Shown here in pieces: positions 32,421 through 44,605 of a stretch of DNA of 64,000 nt. Source of the DNA: Hyperoodon ampullatus (lineage: Eukaryota > Chordata > Mammalia > Artiodactyla > Ziphiidae); NCBI GenBank assembly GCA_949752795.1, contig OX457064.1:40854368-40918367 (forward strand), read 5' to 3'. Both the position numbers and the translations under genes were made by a program. Under the pieces are notes generated by a model, which saw only the letters and a program-made list of their open reading frames with translations, was not told the origin of the DNA and ran no database searches. The first letter of the stretch is position 1. Every line of letters begins with the position of its first letter.

Positions 32421-33089
32421 TTATTACCTCAGGAGAGATCCTTATGTTTGACCTTTTTTGCAGTGCTGATTTTTTTTTCAGGTGCATGTATTATACATTT
32501 AGTTAATTTAGTTAAAAATACAAAAATTTGACCATCACATAGAGGTGGTATGACCTAATATAGAGCACAATAATCTATAAATGTCCTTCTGTTAACTTTT
32601 GAATTGTTTTAATTTTAATTTATTCTGAAATATCTGCAATGTCTAAGGTATGTGGTCAAAATTACCTGAGTAATTATTTTTATTAAATATATCAAGTTCT
32701 ATTTTGTGCTCAAAATGAGCATTGAGTTCCTCTTGTGTAGCTAACAGAGACTGGAGCATTGGAACACCAATCACTTCTTATTTATTAAAGTTGTTTGCTT
32801 TTCAAACTTGATTTGATCTCCTTCAAGCATTGCATTGCATTGGCCACCACCTACTGGTAGTTAGTCTGTTCTATCTTGAGGTCAAGATGACCACTCTCTC
32901 TTGATTTTTTTTTCCCCTCCCAACTCCTTTTCTTAAGTTCTTTAACTGGCAGCTGCTTCTCCTATGTGTCCCCCTTAAGGATCAATTCTCCCCAGGGTTC
33001 TGTCAGTCCAAGTCAGGTATTCTTAACTTGAAGTTCACAGACCTAAAAGCCATTCTTATAATTCATGGGGACCCATGGATTTGGATAAG
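32421..33089. other. Unassigned sequence
   Basis: No sustained frame and no clear repeat family. A GCATT triplet run (GCATTGCATTGCATT) lies near 32827. Confidence 0.35.
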
Positions 33090-33103
33090 AAAAAGCATTG
33101 CAA

Positions 33104-33396
33104 GACTTCCCTGGTGGTGCAGTGTTTAAGAATCCACTTGCCAGTGCAGGGGGCATGGGTTCGAGCCCTAGTCCAGGAAGATCCCATACGCTGCAGGGCA
33201 ACTAAGCCCATGCACCACAACTACTGAGCCTGCGCTCTAGAGCCCGCAAGCCACAACTACTGAAGCCTATGAGCCTAGAGCCCGTGCTCCGCAACAAGAG
33301 AAGCCACCACAGTGAGAAGCCCACACTCAGCAACCAAGACCCAACGCAGCCAAAAATAATAAATAAATAAAGTAAATAAATTTATTTAAAAAAAAA
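33104..33396 (+). mobile_element. CHR-1-type (long) SINE
   Basis: Begins GACTTCCCTGGTGGTGCAG and has the long body with CACAACTACTGAGCCTGCGC and CCGTGCTCCGCAACAAGAG. It ends GACCCAACGCAGCCAAAAA followed by AATAAATAAA and an A tract. The flanks AAAAAGCATTGCAA and AAAAAGCATTACAA form the target-site duplication. Confidence 0.92.
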
Positions 33397-33410
33397 AAAA
33401 AGCATTACAA

Positions 33411-33776
33411 CTGTATTCATTAACCTTTAATTTAAAATTTGAAGGTAGGCAAAAACCACAGTAGTGGTAACAGTACCTGTATGTTTGTGACTAACAGAAA
33501 TTGAATATTTTTATATCACATGACAGTTATTGTAGATACCCAATATATCATTTATACCCACCACTAGTTTGAAATTACAGTAGCTATTAGGTTTTCCACA
33601 GGAGTTTGTTATTGACTTGTTAGTAAAGAGGCGGATCTGTGCTCATAACTCAAATGTGTTTTATAAATATTTTGATAATTGTATTTTAATAAGTCGTTTT
33701 CTTTGTGACCCTATTTATTTAATTCTATACATTTAAATGATTTATTTAAGGCTTTCATAGACTTTACCAATCTGTC
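33411..33776. other. Unassigned AT-rich sequence
   Basis: Nothing recognised. Confidence 0.35.
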
Positions 33777-33790
33777 AAAGAAGTGAAAAA

Positions 33791-34003
33791 GGGCTTCCCT
33801 GGTGGCGCAGTGGTTGAGAGTCCGCCTGCCGATGCAGGGGACGTGGGTTCGTGCCCCGGTCCAGGAAGATCCCACATGCCGCGGAGCGGCTGGGCCCGTG
33901 AGCCATGGCTGCTGGGCCTGCGCGTCTGGAGCCTGTGCTCCGCAACGGGAGAGGCCACAGCAGTGAGAAGCCCGCATACCGCAAAAAAAAAAAAAAAAAA
34001 AAA
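33791..34003 (+). mobile_element. CHR-2-type SINE
   Basis: Full-length, with a long A tail. The target-site duplication AAAGAAGTGAAAAA (33777-33790 and 34004-34017) is exact. It was inserted within a 22-bp tandem repeat of the host DNA. Confidence 0.95.
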
Positions 34004-34017
34004 AAAGAAGTGAAAAA

Positions 34018-34429
34018 AATCTGTCAAAGGAGTGAAAAAACACTGAAAAGGTAAAGAAAGTTAAGTCTTTCTATGGGTGAGCACATCACTTCCAAGACTT
34101 CAGTAATCATCAAGATTCTAGTGATCCTTGAATCTGTATCTTTAATAAAGACTTCTTTCCTGAACTAGACCATCCAGAAGTCTCACGGGAATGTTAAATT
34201 CAACTTGTCTCAGTCTGAACTCACTGTCTGTCTACCACTCCTCCCCCTCCTCATCTCAACCTTCAGATCTGAATAGTCCTGTATCCCCTTGATTTAGTCA
34301 TATTGTCCACATTCATCTAGTTTCACAAACCAGATCATGTAGTCATTCTTTATATGAATGGCTTAACAAAATTTTAAAAAAAATATGATTCCATCTGGCA
34401 GTTTTTGTGCCAGGAGCTATTTGGGATTT
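34018..34429. other. Unassigned sequence
   Basis: CTTGTCTCAGTCTGAACTCACTG near 34204 hints weakly at L2. No gene is seen. Confidence 0.3.
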
Positions 34430-34600
34430 GCATCTCAATTTCATTTTATCTTCACACAATCCTCCACAAAAAGAAGGTTATTGGCCCCTTGGTAGACTGA
34501 GAAACACTAGCTTAGAGAAACTAGGTATTATTAAATGAGAAAATCAAGATTCAAGTCCAGGTTTGTCTGATTCAAAACCCATGTTGTCTCTATCACATAG
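34430..34600. repeat. MIR-like remnant
   Basis: GACTGAGAAACACTAGCTTAGAG near 34495 followed by CAAGTCCAGGTTTGTCTGATTC near 34552 matches the MIR-group wording around 'gaggctcagagaag' and 'cccaggtctgtctgactc'. Confidence 0.45.
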
Positions 34601-36109
34601 GAAGTCAGTGGAGTACATTATGGCTCTTCTCATCCTAGTAGAAATGCAAGAAAGCAAGAGCCATGCTTCTCCTATTCATTCCTCAAATATTTATTGAGCC
34701 CCTGCCGTGCTTTAGAGGGTCTCACCTCTCTGTTAGGAGAAAAGACAAAGTTGAATGAGGCATGATACCCACTCTTAAGTACCTTTTTTGCAATTTAAAC
34801 CTCTTCAGGCAGAGTGAATTACAAAAATTGGAAAAACATTGTTTTAGCAATTGGTTAGGGTAATGATAATAATACCAATTTTTTAATGCCAACTGAAATA
34901 ATGAAAAAAAAAGTATAGCTTCAAAGCAGCAGTTACAGGATTTCTTCTGCTATCTTGAATTTGTTACCCAATCATATTCTTATTTGTGAACGTATTTCAG
35001 TTTCCAGCACTGTCTCAGATAATAAATTTGCATACAAATGTATAGACTACCATGACAGAAACCATATATTATTGTCAGTGATAAAATCTGAGTTTCTACA
35101 CTATTCTTACTGTGATTAAAACAAACAAAACTACCACACATTAGTAGGTCCTTGAGAATTCCCACTGTTAACAGTTATGCCTATATTTAAATATTTGAAT
35201 AATGTTTTCAAAATGAATTTATTATTTTCTAAAAATAATGCATGTTTGCTATTTTAAAAAATGCATCAAATCCAAATTAAAAAAGTAAAAGATTATCTGG
35301 TATTTATATGCAAGTAAATACTGTTAAAAATTAGATTAACACAATTCCATGCATTTCTTTCATATGTGCTAAGAGAAGAACACATGGATAGATAGCTAGA
35401 AATACACAGATGGAAAATTTTTAATAAAAATTGGATTATACATTCCATTTTAATACAAAGTATAAATAGTTAAGTAAAAAATTTATTTTTCCTCTCAAGG
35501 AAGTTTAATTTCTTAGTGTTTTTCAAACAAAAGGAGAAAACCTAGTTCAGTCTAAGAATGTGTTTATTTTCCCAATTGAGTGAAGAAAATCTGTTATAAT
35601 TGCTTATTTGATGGCATCAAATATTGTTTACAAGCCATTCAGTAACACTAATTAAAGAAGAAACCATTAGCTCAGTAATTGGGAGGAAGGAAAATCTTGT
35701 CCTTGGAAAAAACCCAAGAGCTGATCCATTTCAATAGCTATCCTCATGCTCTCCACAGAATCACTTTTGCCATGAGCCTGACCTTGTTGGTGGGTCTTTC
35801 TGATTCTGTCTACTACTGTGTTTACCCTTGGACAACAGGGGCATCATCATCATTCCTGCATCTATTTTCTCTTTGTGAAGCCAGACGCTACCATTTGACA
35901 AGCATTTATCACCTCCCTTAACTTCCTCCTCCATTCACAGCCATAATTACCTTTTGGTTAAGAGTGTCTATCTTTCCGGAGACTGATAATTCACACATGA
36001 AGGAATTAATGCATCTTTGTACCCATGTAAGTTGCTTTCACAAACTGTATGTCCACACTGTACCAAAAAGAAGTCGTTGCTGAACATACTTAGTTTTACA
36101 AATATTTAA
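34601..36109. other. Long unique-looking interval, no gene seen
   Basis: AT-rich with only short, motif-free frames (34980-35165, 35679-35921). No repeat was recognised. Confidence 0.4.
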
Positions 36110-36320
36110 GGTGCTTTGTAAAGCCCTTTGTCTCATTAGAGTCTGCTAGTCTCACAAAAGTCTTCAGAAAGAAATAAGGTATATTGCTCCCTTTTAAAAG
36201 ATGGAGAAATTTAAAGGGTAGTAATTTCAAAATTTACTGGAATTCATAGAATATATTATAACACAAGCAGAATCAGGAACCAAATGTCCTTGTTTCTAAA
36301 GCAGGACATTCTCCAGTACA
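36110..36320. repeat. MIR-like remnant
   Basis: GCCCTTTGTCTCATTAGAGTC, TTTAAAAGATGGAGAAATTTAAAGG and CAGAATCAGGAACCAAATGTCC follow the MIR-group order of landmarks. Very diverged. Confidence 0.4.
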
Positions 36321-36465
36321 TCCAAGACTAATCCTTGGATCGCTATTACTAGTGAGGATGCAAGTAGTAAGAAGTTCATAGGAAAGTACAGGGAGAATAC
36401 TGCTTATTGCATTTCAGTATATATGAACTATTCATGCTATCACAAATTTATTAAGACTCCAGCAG

Positions 36466-36676
36466 GGGCTTCCCTGGTGGCGCAGTGGTTGAGAGTCCGC
36501 CTGCCGATGCAGGGGACACGGGTTCGTGCCCCGGTCCGGGAAGATCCCACATGCCGCGGAGCGGCTGGGCGCGTGAGCCATGGCCGCTGAGCCTGTGCGT
36601 CCGGAGCCTGTGCTCTGCAACGGGAGAGGCCACAGCAGTGAGAGGCCCGCGTACCACAAAAAAAAAAAAAAAAAAA
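36466..36676 (+). mobile_element. CHR-2-type SINE (first arm of an inverted pair)
   Basis: Close to the family consensus, with A box, B box and a long A tail. A perfect target-site duplication AAGACTCCAGCAG lies at 36453-36465 and 36677-36689. Confidence 0.95.
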
Positions 36677-36736
36677 AAGACTCCAGCAGATTAGGGTTAA
36701 TTTGATTCAGGAAAGGCATTTTACGTGATTTCTTTT

Positions 36737-36943
36737 TTTTTTTTTTTTTTTGCGGTACGCGGGCCTCTCACTGTCGTGGCCTCTCCTGCTGCGGAGCACA
36801 GGCTCCGGACGTGCAGGGTCAGCGGCCATGGCTCACGGGCCCAGCCGCTCCGCAGCATGTGGCATCTTCCCAGACCAGGGCACGAACCCGTGTCCTCTGC
36901 ATCGGCAGGCGGACTCTCAACCACTGCGCCACCAGGGAAGCCC
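36737..36943 (-). mobile_element. CHR-2-type SINE (second arm of an inverted pair)
   Basis: Antisense copy 60 bases from the preceding one. Target-site duplication TACGTGATTTCTTTT (36722-36736) and TACTTGATTTCTTTT (36944-36958), one mismatch. Confidence 0.94.
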
Positions 36944-36958
36944 TACTTGATTTCTTTT

Positions 36959-38521
36959 AATGCACTGCAGTCATTTCCTTTGAGAAAGCTCATTAACTGA
37001 ACCAAAAATAGAAGAATCAGTTATTCCATGCCATTTAGAACATTTGTAACTAGGTGCAAAAATTTTTTTCACAGTTGATTCTTAATGGAACCAAATATTA
37101 TTATCCCTGCTAGAAAAAGAATTTTGGGATAGGTAAAAGTAAGTATATTAAGTTTGATTGACTACTTTTTTATATAAGGTTATATTTTTCTTCCTGAGCT
37201 AAGACACTAATTTTAGAAACTTATAATTTGGTCAAAAACTGAACATTTTAAGTGTCCATAACCTGGCAAATCAGAGATCCTTAGTCCTAAGGCAGAATGA
37301 TTAATGATTTGTCTTTCCGGAATATAAAAGTAGGCTTAGAAAAATTGTTAATGTAGGGAAATCATTTTAATGGAACCCCAGTCTTTCTTTTCCTGGTTCC
37401 TTTGCCCAGCTCTTTACATATTCCAGGACTTGTATATTTGTAGTCTGGCTGTCCTTCAAAATCCATTCAGGCCAAGTCATTATCCTCAACTATGATGTTG
37501 ATTTATCTGAAAGTAGGATCTATTGATTGAAGGACTTCATTTTCTTCTTGAGCTCTGTTCATTGTGATTGCTCTGTTGAACCTATATATGAGGTGAGAGC
37601 TGTTCCTCAGGGCTGCCTAACCTTTGACACCTCCATACCTGCTTGAAACAGACTGCCAGCTGAAATCTAGACTTGGGTTTCATGACTTAATAGGCTCCAA
37701 AGGATTATCTTTGCACCATGGTTTTGTTTTAAGTTTATAATCCTTACAAGACATAGACCATTCACTATAGCAGCTGTGGGACAAATCACCAAGTTTTATA
37801 TATTGAATCCTAGAATGTCAAAGTGTGTGACCTTGGCAATAATTGTTTTCCCTTTTTTTTTTTTTTTTTAATAATGGAATGAGGATGCTTCAGTAGATCT
37901 AGCCCTGAATTATCTGGGAAGTTTTTTTCACTATACAGAAGGTCGGATCTCACCTCCAGAGTTTCTGACTTAACTTGTCTAGGGTGGGCCTCAGTCACTG
38001 GTAAATGTTAAAGGATCTTTAGGTGACTGTCATTTCCAGCCAAGGTTAACGCCCACTGATATAGTCTCAGTGATGATAGATGTTTGTCAGCTGAGTAGGA
38101 GATAAGACATCAAGTAATGGTCTAAGCTAGGACCTACTTGCTTTCTCTTTCAAACAAGATCCCAGAAAAGTACACACAAGATATCAATCTCATAACCATA
38201 CAAATATTAGAAAAATAACTGGCACTAGTTATTTGACTTGGAATTACTTCTCTTTTGTTATGTTTAAACTCCAAATACAATAGGTGTTCACTTTATTTAT
38301 ATAACTGGGATTTGGCTGGTTTTTCTGTAGATAAGTAGTAGGTTGGGTTTAGTGGCTTTGGTCTCTTAGTATTCCACTATGCCAAGAATAGGAATAGGAA
38401 TATAAATATAATGATTTCAACTATCCTTGTCCTCATTTGCTTTAAGGATAGTGTTGCTACCAAGTATTGTGAGCGTGAGTACTTTGGGCACGAGAAACTT
38501 AGTTTGGTTTTATATATATGC

Positions 38522-38569
<48 letters not shown>

Positions 38570-40109
38570 CATAAGAACAAAAAGGATGACTTCCACATAG
38601 GTTATTTTTTTAAAAGGACCTATACTTATGTTGGAATTCTAGAGAATGAGCTCACAACTGAGCAAACAAATCTGAGGTTTTGAGATTTAAAGAATATTAG
38701 AAACTGGAAGAATGGAAAAAGACACCAAAGAAAGGATAGGAAAGCAATTGCAAAGCCAATGTGTGGTAAAATATCTCAATTCCCATTTGGGATGTGCATG
38801 TGTGTGGGCTGGAAACAGGGAGGAGGCCGTGGATAAAAAAAGCTTTCCCAGAAAAGGAAAATATTTTGTTAAAAAGGTAATATATTTTTTGAAAGTATTG
38901 GGTGAAATGTAATAATTTAGAGGGCAGCATATGAGTTGTATTAGCCCTATTTAATACAGTGAGGTTGTAAAATGTATGATTTTGTTTGGTTAAATACAAT
39001 GATCAAGTAACTATAACTCATGTATCCTTAGAACAAAGTGTTGCAATCTTTTCAAACTGAGATTATTTTTAGAGAATCCACTAATGCTAAATCTCTCCTC
39101 CCTCCATCTCCGTTCCCTAATTGCATGATACTTCATGCCAAGGAGACATGAAGTTTCCTTTCGGTACTCGAAAGGAGTAATACCTACATAAAGATGCGTT
39201 TAAAAAAGAAACACTCATGATCATTTACGGTATCTGTCCTATCTTGAAATATAATTTGGGGGAAATTTGGCCAGTAGGTTTTATGCATGAACTAGAAAGC
39301 TTCATATATATTTCATAAATATGTATATATATATTTCTGCGTGATTCTTTCTTGGTGCCCTGCCCCGCCCACCAGGAACAAGAGCATGTTCACTGATGAA
39401 GGGTATGGTTTATACCAGATTTGGTACTGCTGTCAGCTAGCATCTGGGGGGAATGGTGTGAAAACTGGAGGAAAGCTGTGAAGTGGCTGCTATTATTCAG
39501 TAATGATGACATCGCACAAGTCATGACCACAGTAAATCCTAGAAGATGCCACTGCTGAGTGTGTATTTGAGTGTCTCTGGCTGAAGAGCCTTGTAGGGGA
39601 CTGCCTTTGCCCACCTCCATGTTATTTAAATCTCCAGTGATGGCTAAGCAAGCTTTTCAAGAGGTTTTAGAATCAGACTGAAATTAAATAAATACATAAT
39701 GTGAAAAAGTGTAGTTTGTTCTTGAAAACCTTAAGTGAATATAGATATGTATGTGAATATATACATGTTTACACATCCATTTTCTGTTACTGTAATTTAG
39801 GCATGATTGGTCCTAATTAGAAACTTGACTTGGTTTAAATCATATTTCTTATAACACAAAGTGCTTTACTGAAAAGAAGAACTTGTCCTTGACTCACCTT
39901 CTATTTATCATGGAAATAAATGCTAGCTCGGGGCTTCATGGATTAATCATAGGGATGATCCTCAGAAATCCTTTCCCTACAATGTAAAATCAGATACTGT
40001 GCAAAAGGGAAGAGAGATGATGAGCTGTTTTTCTCCTAGTGTAGATAGTCCCATAGTCTAATCAATGCCTAAAAGAGAAAATTATTTTTTTCTAGAGGAC
40101 AGCTGTGAT
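36959..40109. other. Long unique-looking interval with AT microsatellites
   Basis: About 3.1 kb with almost no nameable repeat apart from a TA microsatellite at 38528-38569 and AT-rich runs near 39300-39335. Open frames are short and motif-free. The stretch around 39360-39640 has more balanced composition and could be a conserved non-coding element; this is inference only. Confidence 0.4.
38528..38569. repeat. (TA)n microsatellite
   Basis: About 20 uninterrupted TA units preceded by TATATATATGCATGTGTG. Probably length-variable. Confidence 0.95.
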
Positions 40110-40300
40110 GGGCATCTGGCTTAGAATTAGAAGACCAGGTGTTGTTTCTGGCACAGCTATGTGATATCTTAGGCCCATGATTTATCTTCTCTGACTCTCT
40201 AAACTCTCACTGATAAAGTGAAAGTGGTATTTTTACCTCATAGAGGAATTTTAAGGATTAAATTTATATCCTTTTTCAACTGTATGAACTATGCAAATAA
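40110..40300 (+). repeat. MIR SINE remnant
   Basis: GGCACAGCTATGTGATATCTTAGG, TCTTCTCTGACTCTC, CTGATAAAGTGAAAGTGG and TACCTCATAGAGGAATTTTAAGG match the MIR core and tail in order. Confidence 0.7.
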
Positions 40301-40379
40301 TTGTTTTCTACTATGGTTATTAGAATTTATTAAAGGCGTATGAGGTATCAAATATGTAGCACTTCACATAATTTTGTGC

Positions 40380-41010
40380 ATCAGGAATTTGGAAAGTCTC
40401 GGCTGGGAAGTTTGTCTCTGACCCTCTTGGTATCAGATGGAGCAGCTGGACCAGAGGATCCATTTCCAGTGTGTGGTGCAGTCTAGGTGCCCCTTGGCTT
40501 CTCTCTCTCTACCTGGCATTACATCTGTTAGGGCCTCTCCATGTGGCTCTGACATCTCACAGCATGGTGATCTCAGGGTAGTCACTCTTTTTATGTAGTG
40601 GCTGGCTTCCAAGAGAGAGCAGCTGGGCTTCCCTGGTGGCGCAGTGGTTGAGAGTCCGCCTGCCGATGCAGGGGACACAGGTTCGTGCCCCAGTCTGGGA
40701 AGATCCCACATGCTGTGGAGCGGCTGGGCCCGTGAGCCATGGGCGCTGAGCCTGCGTGTCAAGAGCCTGTGCTCTGCAGTGGGAGAGGCCACAACAGTGA
40801 GAGGCCCGTGTACCGCAAAAAAAAAAAAAAAAAAAAAAAAGAAAGAGCAGCAGTCAACACCAGTTCAAAGCTGCACCCAGAACTGGCACAGCATCCTCTC
40901 CACTGTATGCTCCTGGTCAAAGCCATCTTCAGGACTGCACAGGTGCAGTGGGGAGGAGGAACAGATGCTATCTCTTGATAGGGTGGTGGCCAGGCCCGCT
41001 GGGCTTTGAA
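40380..41010 (-). mobile_element. Old MaLR (MLT1-type) LTR, antisense, split by a SINE
   Basis: CATCAGGAATTTGGAAAGTCTCGGC, GGGCCTCTCCATGTGGC, CACAGCATGGTGATCTCAGGGTAG and GCTGGCTTCCAAGAGAGAGC follow the antisense landmarks of MLT1-like LTRs in order. After the SINE comes GGCACAGCATCCTCTCCACTG and GTCAAAGCCATCTTC. Strong decay. The CHR-2 copy at 40625-40838 splits it. Confidence 0.6.
40625..40838 (+). mobile_element. CHR-2-type SINE
   Basis: Full-length. Target-site duplication AAGAGAGAGCAGC (40611-40623) and AAGAAAGAGCAGC after the A tail, one mismatch. Several CpG sites have changed to TG or CA. Confidence 0.93.
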
Positions 41011-42639
41011 TCAGATCTGACCCATTATCTCCTACTGCTTACATCTGTTTTTTCTGATATGCATGTAATAAATGAACAGTTATAGCTTCTTACATAATAC
41101 ACAAAACGTGCGTGCACACAAAACAGTATATGCAGAGGCAGCTGTTGCCTGCTATTTTATCTTCTGGCAATATCCAGTCCCTTCACATTTGTACGTGCCT
41201 TTGTTACCATGACAATTGATAGTTGTATGATGTTGAAAGTGTGTGGAATGTCAAGGTCGAATATCTGTACTTTATTTTGGCTAGGCTAGTCTAAGTCTAA
41301 GGAATAGTAGAAGTTTGATGCTTATGACAGCTTGGTGATGAAAATATTTTAAGATGTGGGTACTATGGAGGCAGCTACGTCCTCTGCATAAGACTAGTCA
41401 TTCTTTTCATAAATTTGTGGAAATACATTTGAGGTGTATATGGTATATCAACCTGGGTGATATGGCCACTTTATTCCTTAAGATAGTTGACTATCCAGAA
41501 CACCAAATTCCTTCATTATGTCACAAAGGAGAGGATTTATTTTTCTAAAACTGTCATGAATTTTCTTTTTAGTGCTCAAAGCTATAATAGCATGAGCTCT
41601 ACAATAAGCTTAGTAACCATGACAAAATCTTATTGTGGCCCTCCTTCAGTAATCTCAAGTGGACATTGAGGGACCATTTGCTGTGTGTGTGTGTGTGTGT
41701 GTGTTTGTGTGTGTTACTTCATCCTTTTCCATTCATTCTGGGGAAATTTCAATACCAGTCTTCCTCTGCTATTCTTTGCCTTGCCTTCTTGATGTCCGTT
41801 TTCTTTTGCTTTCTCTTGTCATCTTCTGCTACCTCCATTCCTGATAGGATCTGAAGGAAGACTCACATCATTGGAAAGTGGCAAGACCTTGAACCCTGTG
41901 ATGGGGCCCTCTTTTGCCCTGTGTCTACATTCCCATTCTCTTCTATGCTGTGAAATCTGATTTCAATACCTGTAAGTGCCTCACAGGAAACAGATGAATA
42001 AGAAGAATCATGCAGGCTGGATACAAATAAAACAGGGTCTTCAGGATTACCTGTTTTCTCCCTGTTTGCTTCAGACATGAGTAAATGGAAATAGTTTTCT
42101 ACTAGAAAAAAATTATCAGTGACAATTGACACTCAGACTAATTGTAGAAGAGACAGTGGGGAGTGGTGGAGAGTGTGGCAGATGGAAGCCCTTCAGGAGA
42201 GGCACAGGCATTACTCAGCTCCAGGTCACTGGAATCTTGTGAGAATGCAGAGCTATTATTACCAGATCCCATTTTATGTGAAGTCTCCCAATTTTTAAAT
42301 GTTGATGACTATTTTAAAACAAAGTAAAATTCTATATAAATCAATAAAATATATCTTTAGACCAAATTTTGCCCATGGACCCCTGTCTATAAATTTGACT
42401 TGACTCTTGACTGTTTTCTTCCTCTTGAGCTTTAGATTAATGTCCAGCCTCTCCTACAACATCTTCATCAAATATCTAAAATTCATCATGCTTAACATGT
42501 CCAAATCAGAGCTCTTACTATTTCCCCCTAAGTTTTCTTATCTCCGGAAATGGCACCATTATCAGTTTAGGAATCTACCTTCATCATCTTTCTATTCCTC
42601 CCCATAACCCAGTTTATCAGCAAGTTATACCATTTCTAA
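41011..42639. other. Unassigned sequence with a TG microsatellite
   Basis: Short overlapping frames only (for example 41354-41548, 41633-41854, minus 41863-42132), none with a recognisable motif. The segment near 42280-42380 may be an old DNA-transposon piece. Confidence 0.35.
41681..41715. repeat. (TG)n microsatellite
   Basis: About 16 TG units with one TT interruption. Confidence 0.95.
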
Positions 42640-43290
42640 TCTCCAAAATTTAGCTAGAACACATCTACTTCTCCCCATCTTCACCACCACTCTTAATATT
42701 TGCTCGATTTCACTTTCCTGGACCAGTGAAATAGCCTTTAGGTTGGTCTCTCTGCTTCCATTCTTTTCCCTTTTCATCCATACTATATCAGCATTGGAGA
42801 AATATTAGACGACCACAACAAAAACAAGGACATTATTCTTCCACTGGAATCTTTCAATGACTTCCCATTCCCATTGGAAGAAAAGCCATAACCTTTTCCA
42901 TGGCCTGCTTTTTATAATACCACTCTCTTGCTCACTGTTTCTGAGCCACATTAGTCTTCCCTGTGTCATCGAAGAGGACAAGCTCTTGTCCCTCTCAGGA
43001 TCATAGTGGTTGCTTTTCTCCTGGAGCTTTGAATAGTTGGCTTCCTCTCAATTTCATGTCTCAGCCCAAGTGTCTCCTCAAAGAGGAGTTTCCTGACCAT
43101 CTTATCTAAAGTAGCCCCTTCTACTCAGTTTTTCTCTATCACATCATGATTTATTTTCTCCATTAATAAACTACTGTTAATTTGATTTTTGTGTATTTTT
43201 TACTAGTTATAACTTCCCCCCACTTGAATGTAAACTCTGTTAAAGGAGAAATCTCATCTGTCTTGTTTGCTCAGAATTCCTGGAAATTCT
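42640..43290 (+). repeat. L2 (LINE2) 3' region
   Basis: Order of L2 landmarks: GGAATCTTTCAATGACTTCCCATTCC near 42847, CCATGGCCTGC near 42899, CTCAGCCCAAGTGTCTCCTC near 43061, GAGTTTCCTGACCATCTTATC near 43086, and CACTTGAATGTAAACTCTG near 43221. Non-coding and ancient. Confidence 0.75.
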
Positions 43291-43321
43291 CAAATCATAC
43301 ATTATTCTGTTTGTCTTCTTT

Positions 43322-43462
43322 CAAAAAATTGAAATATAAATTGATATATAACATTGTATTAGTTTTAGGTGTACCATATATTAAAAAGAATTTTTTTAAT
43401 TTTTAAAATTTATTTTATTTCAAAGTATAGTTGATTTATGGTGTTGTGTTAGTTCATATGTT
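43322..43462 (-). mobile_element. Two short L1 3'-end fragments, antisense
   Basis: AAATTGATATATAACATTGTATTAG (43338) and, after an A/T-rich spacer, AAGTATAGTTGATTTATGGTGTTGTG (43423) are both antisense copies of the last bases of L1 3' UTRs. They may be two separate truncated insertions. Confidence 0.55.
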
Positions 43463-43689
43463 TTTTTTTACAAAACTTTATTCTCACATTTTAAAAATAA
43501 TGTGAGTACATAGTAAACAGTGATTCATTTTTCCGTGATAGGGTCTAGTCTGGATCTAGCCATAGGATCTAGCCTGGCATATGGTATTTGAGAATAAATA
43601 TTTGAGGGAATAAATGGTTTGACTACTTATACATATTTAGCATGAAGACATCACAATTTTACAAAAAGCCTCTAATTCTTAACATGCCC

Positions 43690-44130
43690 TGTGTTATCTG
43701 GACCTGCCTACATTAATCACTGCAGTCAGCACCAACTTTCCTCACTCTCTGTGGACCAGCCACATAATTCCCTCACTTGGCATCATCACAGCTATTGTTT
43801 CTTCTGCTCAAAATGATCCTTCAACTCAGACTTCTTTCAGCTAGCCGACTTTTATTCTGTTCTTCCTTCAGATCTCAACTGAATATTGCTTACAGTGAAG
43901 ATTCCCTTGCCTGCCTCATGTCCCATCACCTGAGGCTTGCATTGGTTTTCCCCAAATATATACTTTCATGTACTTTTTATTTGTATCCTTTATCCCAATT
44001 ATAATTAACCTACTTTCTTGTTATAATTTGTTTACCATCTGTAAGGACCAAGTCCATCTTATTTACTGGAACATTACAGACCTCCTAGAGCAGAGTCAAA
44101 ACTGAATACATATTCATTCACAAACATTTG
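43690..44130 (+). repeat. L2 3' region, second copy
   Basis: Diverged L2 wording: CCTTCAGATCTCAACTGAATATTGC near 43866, GTGAAGATTCCCTTGCCTGCC near 43897, and GGACCAAGTCCATCTTATTTACTGG near 44045. The order matches the first copy, 1 kb upstream. Confidence 0.6.
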
Positions 44131-44605
44131 TCAATTTATATTTGAAAATATAGAACTCACTTTTCTGCCATTTCTGTTCTCCCAGAGTACAGATTAATTA
44201 CCATTAATAGAAATTAATTAACATGTCATCCTCAATTACTAATACAGGACCTTCATTTCCTAAAAAAGTCCTCCTCCATTACTTTTGGGAGATCTTAAGG
44301 GATTTGCATGTAGGCTCATGAACCATTCCTGTCAGCCACCATAAAGTCTGCTGTTTCCTTTCCTCCTCTCTGACCCTCTCCTATATTAATATTTGCCACT
44401 AGAGGACCTGTGTGAAGGGACTCTGCCACTGTCCCCCAAGCTCTCAGCAAGTTGAATTCCATTTGTTCCTTTTGGGCACCATTGGAATACCATTGAAGAT
44501 CCTTGTACTACCACCCCGCCTCCACATTTTGTGTCAGTAAGAAAACAACCATGACAGCCAGGCAGATTCAGACCTGTGTTGAAATCTAATGGAAAATGCT
44601 TTGCA
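44131..44605. other. Unassigned sequence
   Basis: No gene or repeat recognised. Confidence 0.35.
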
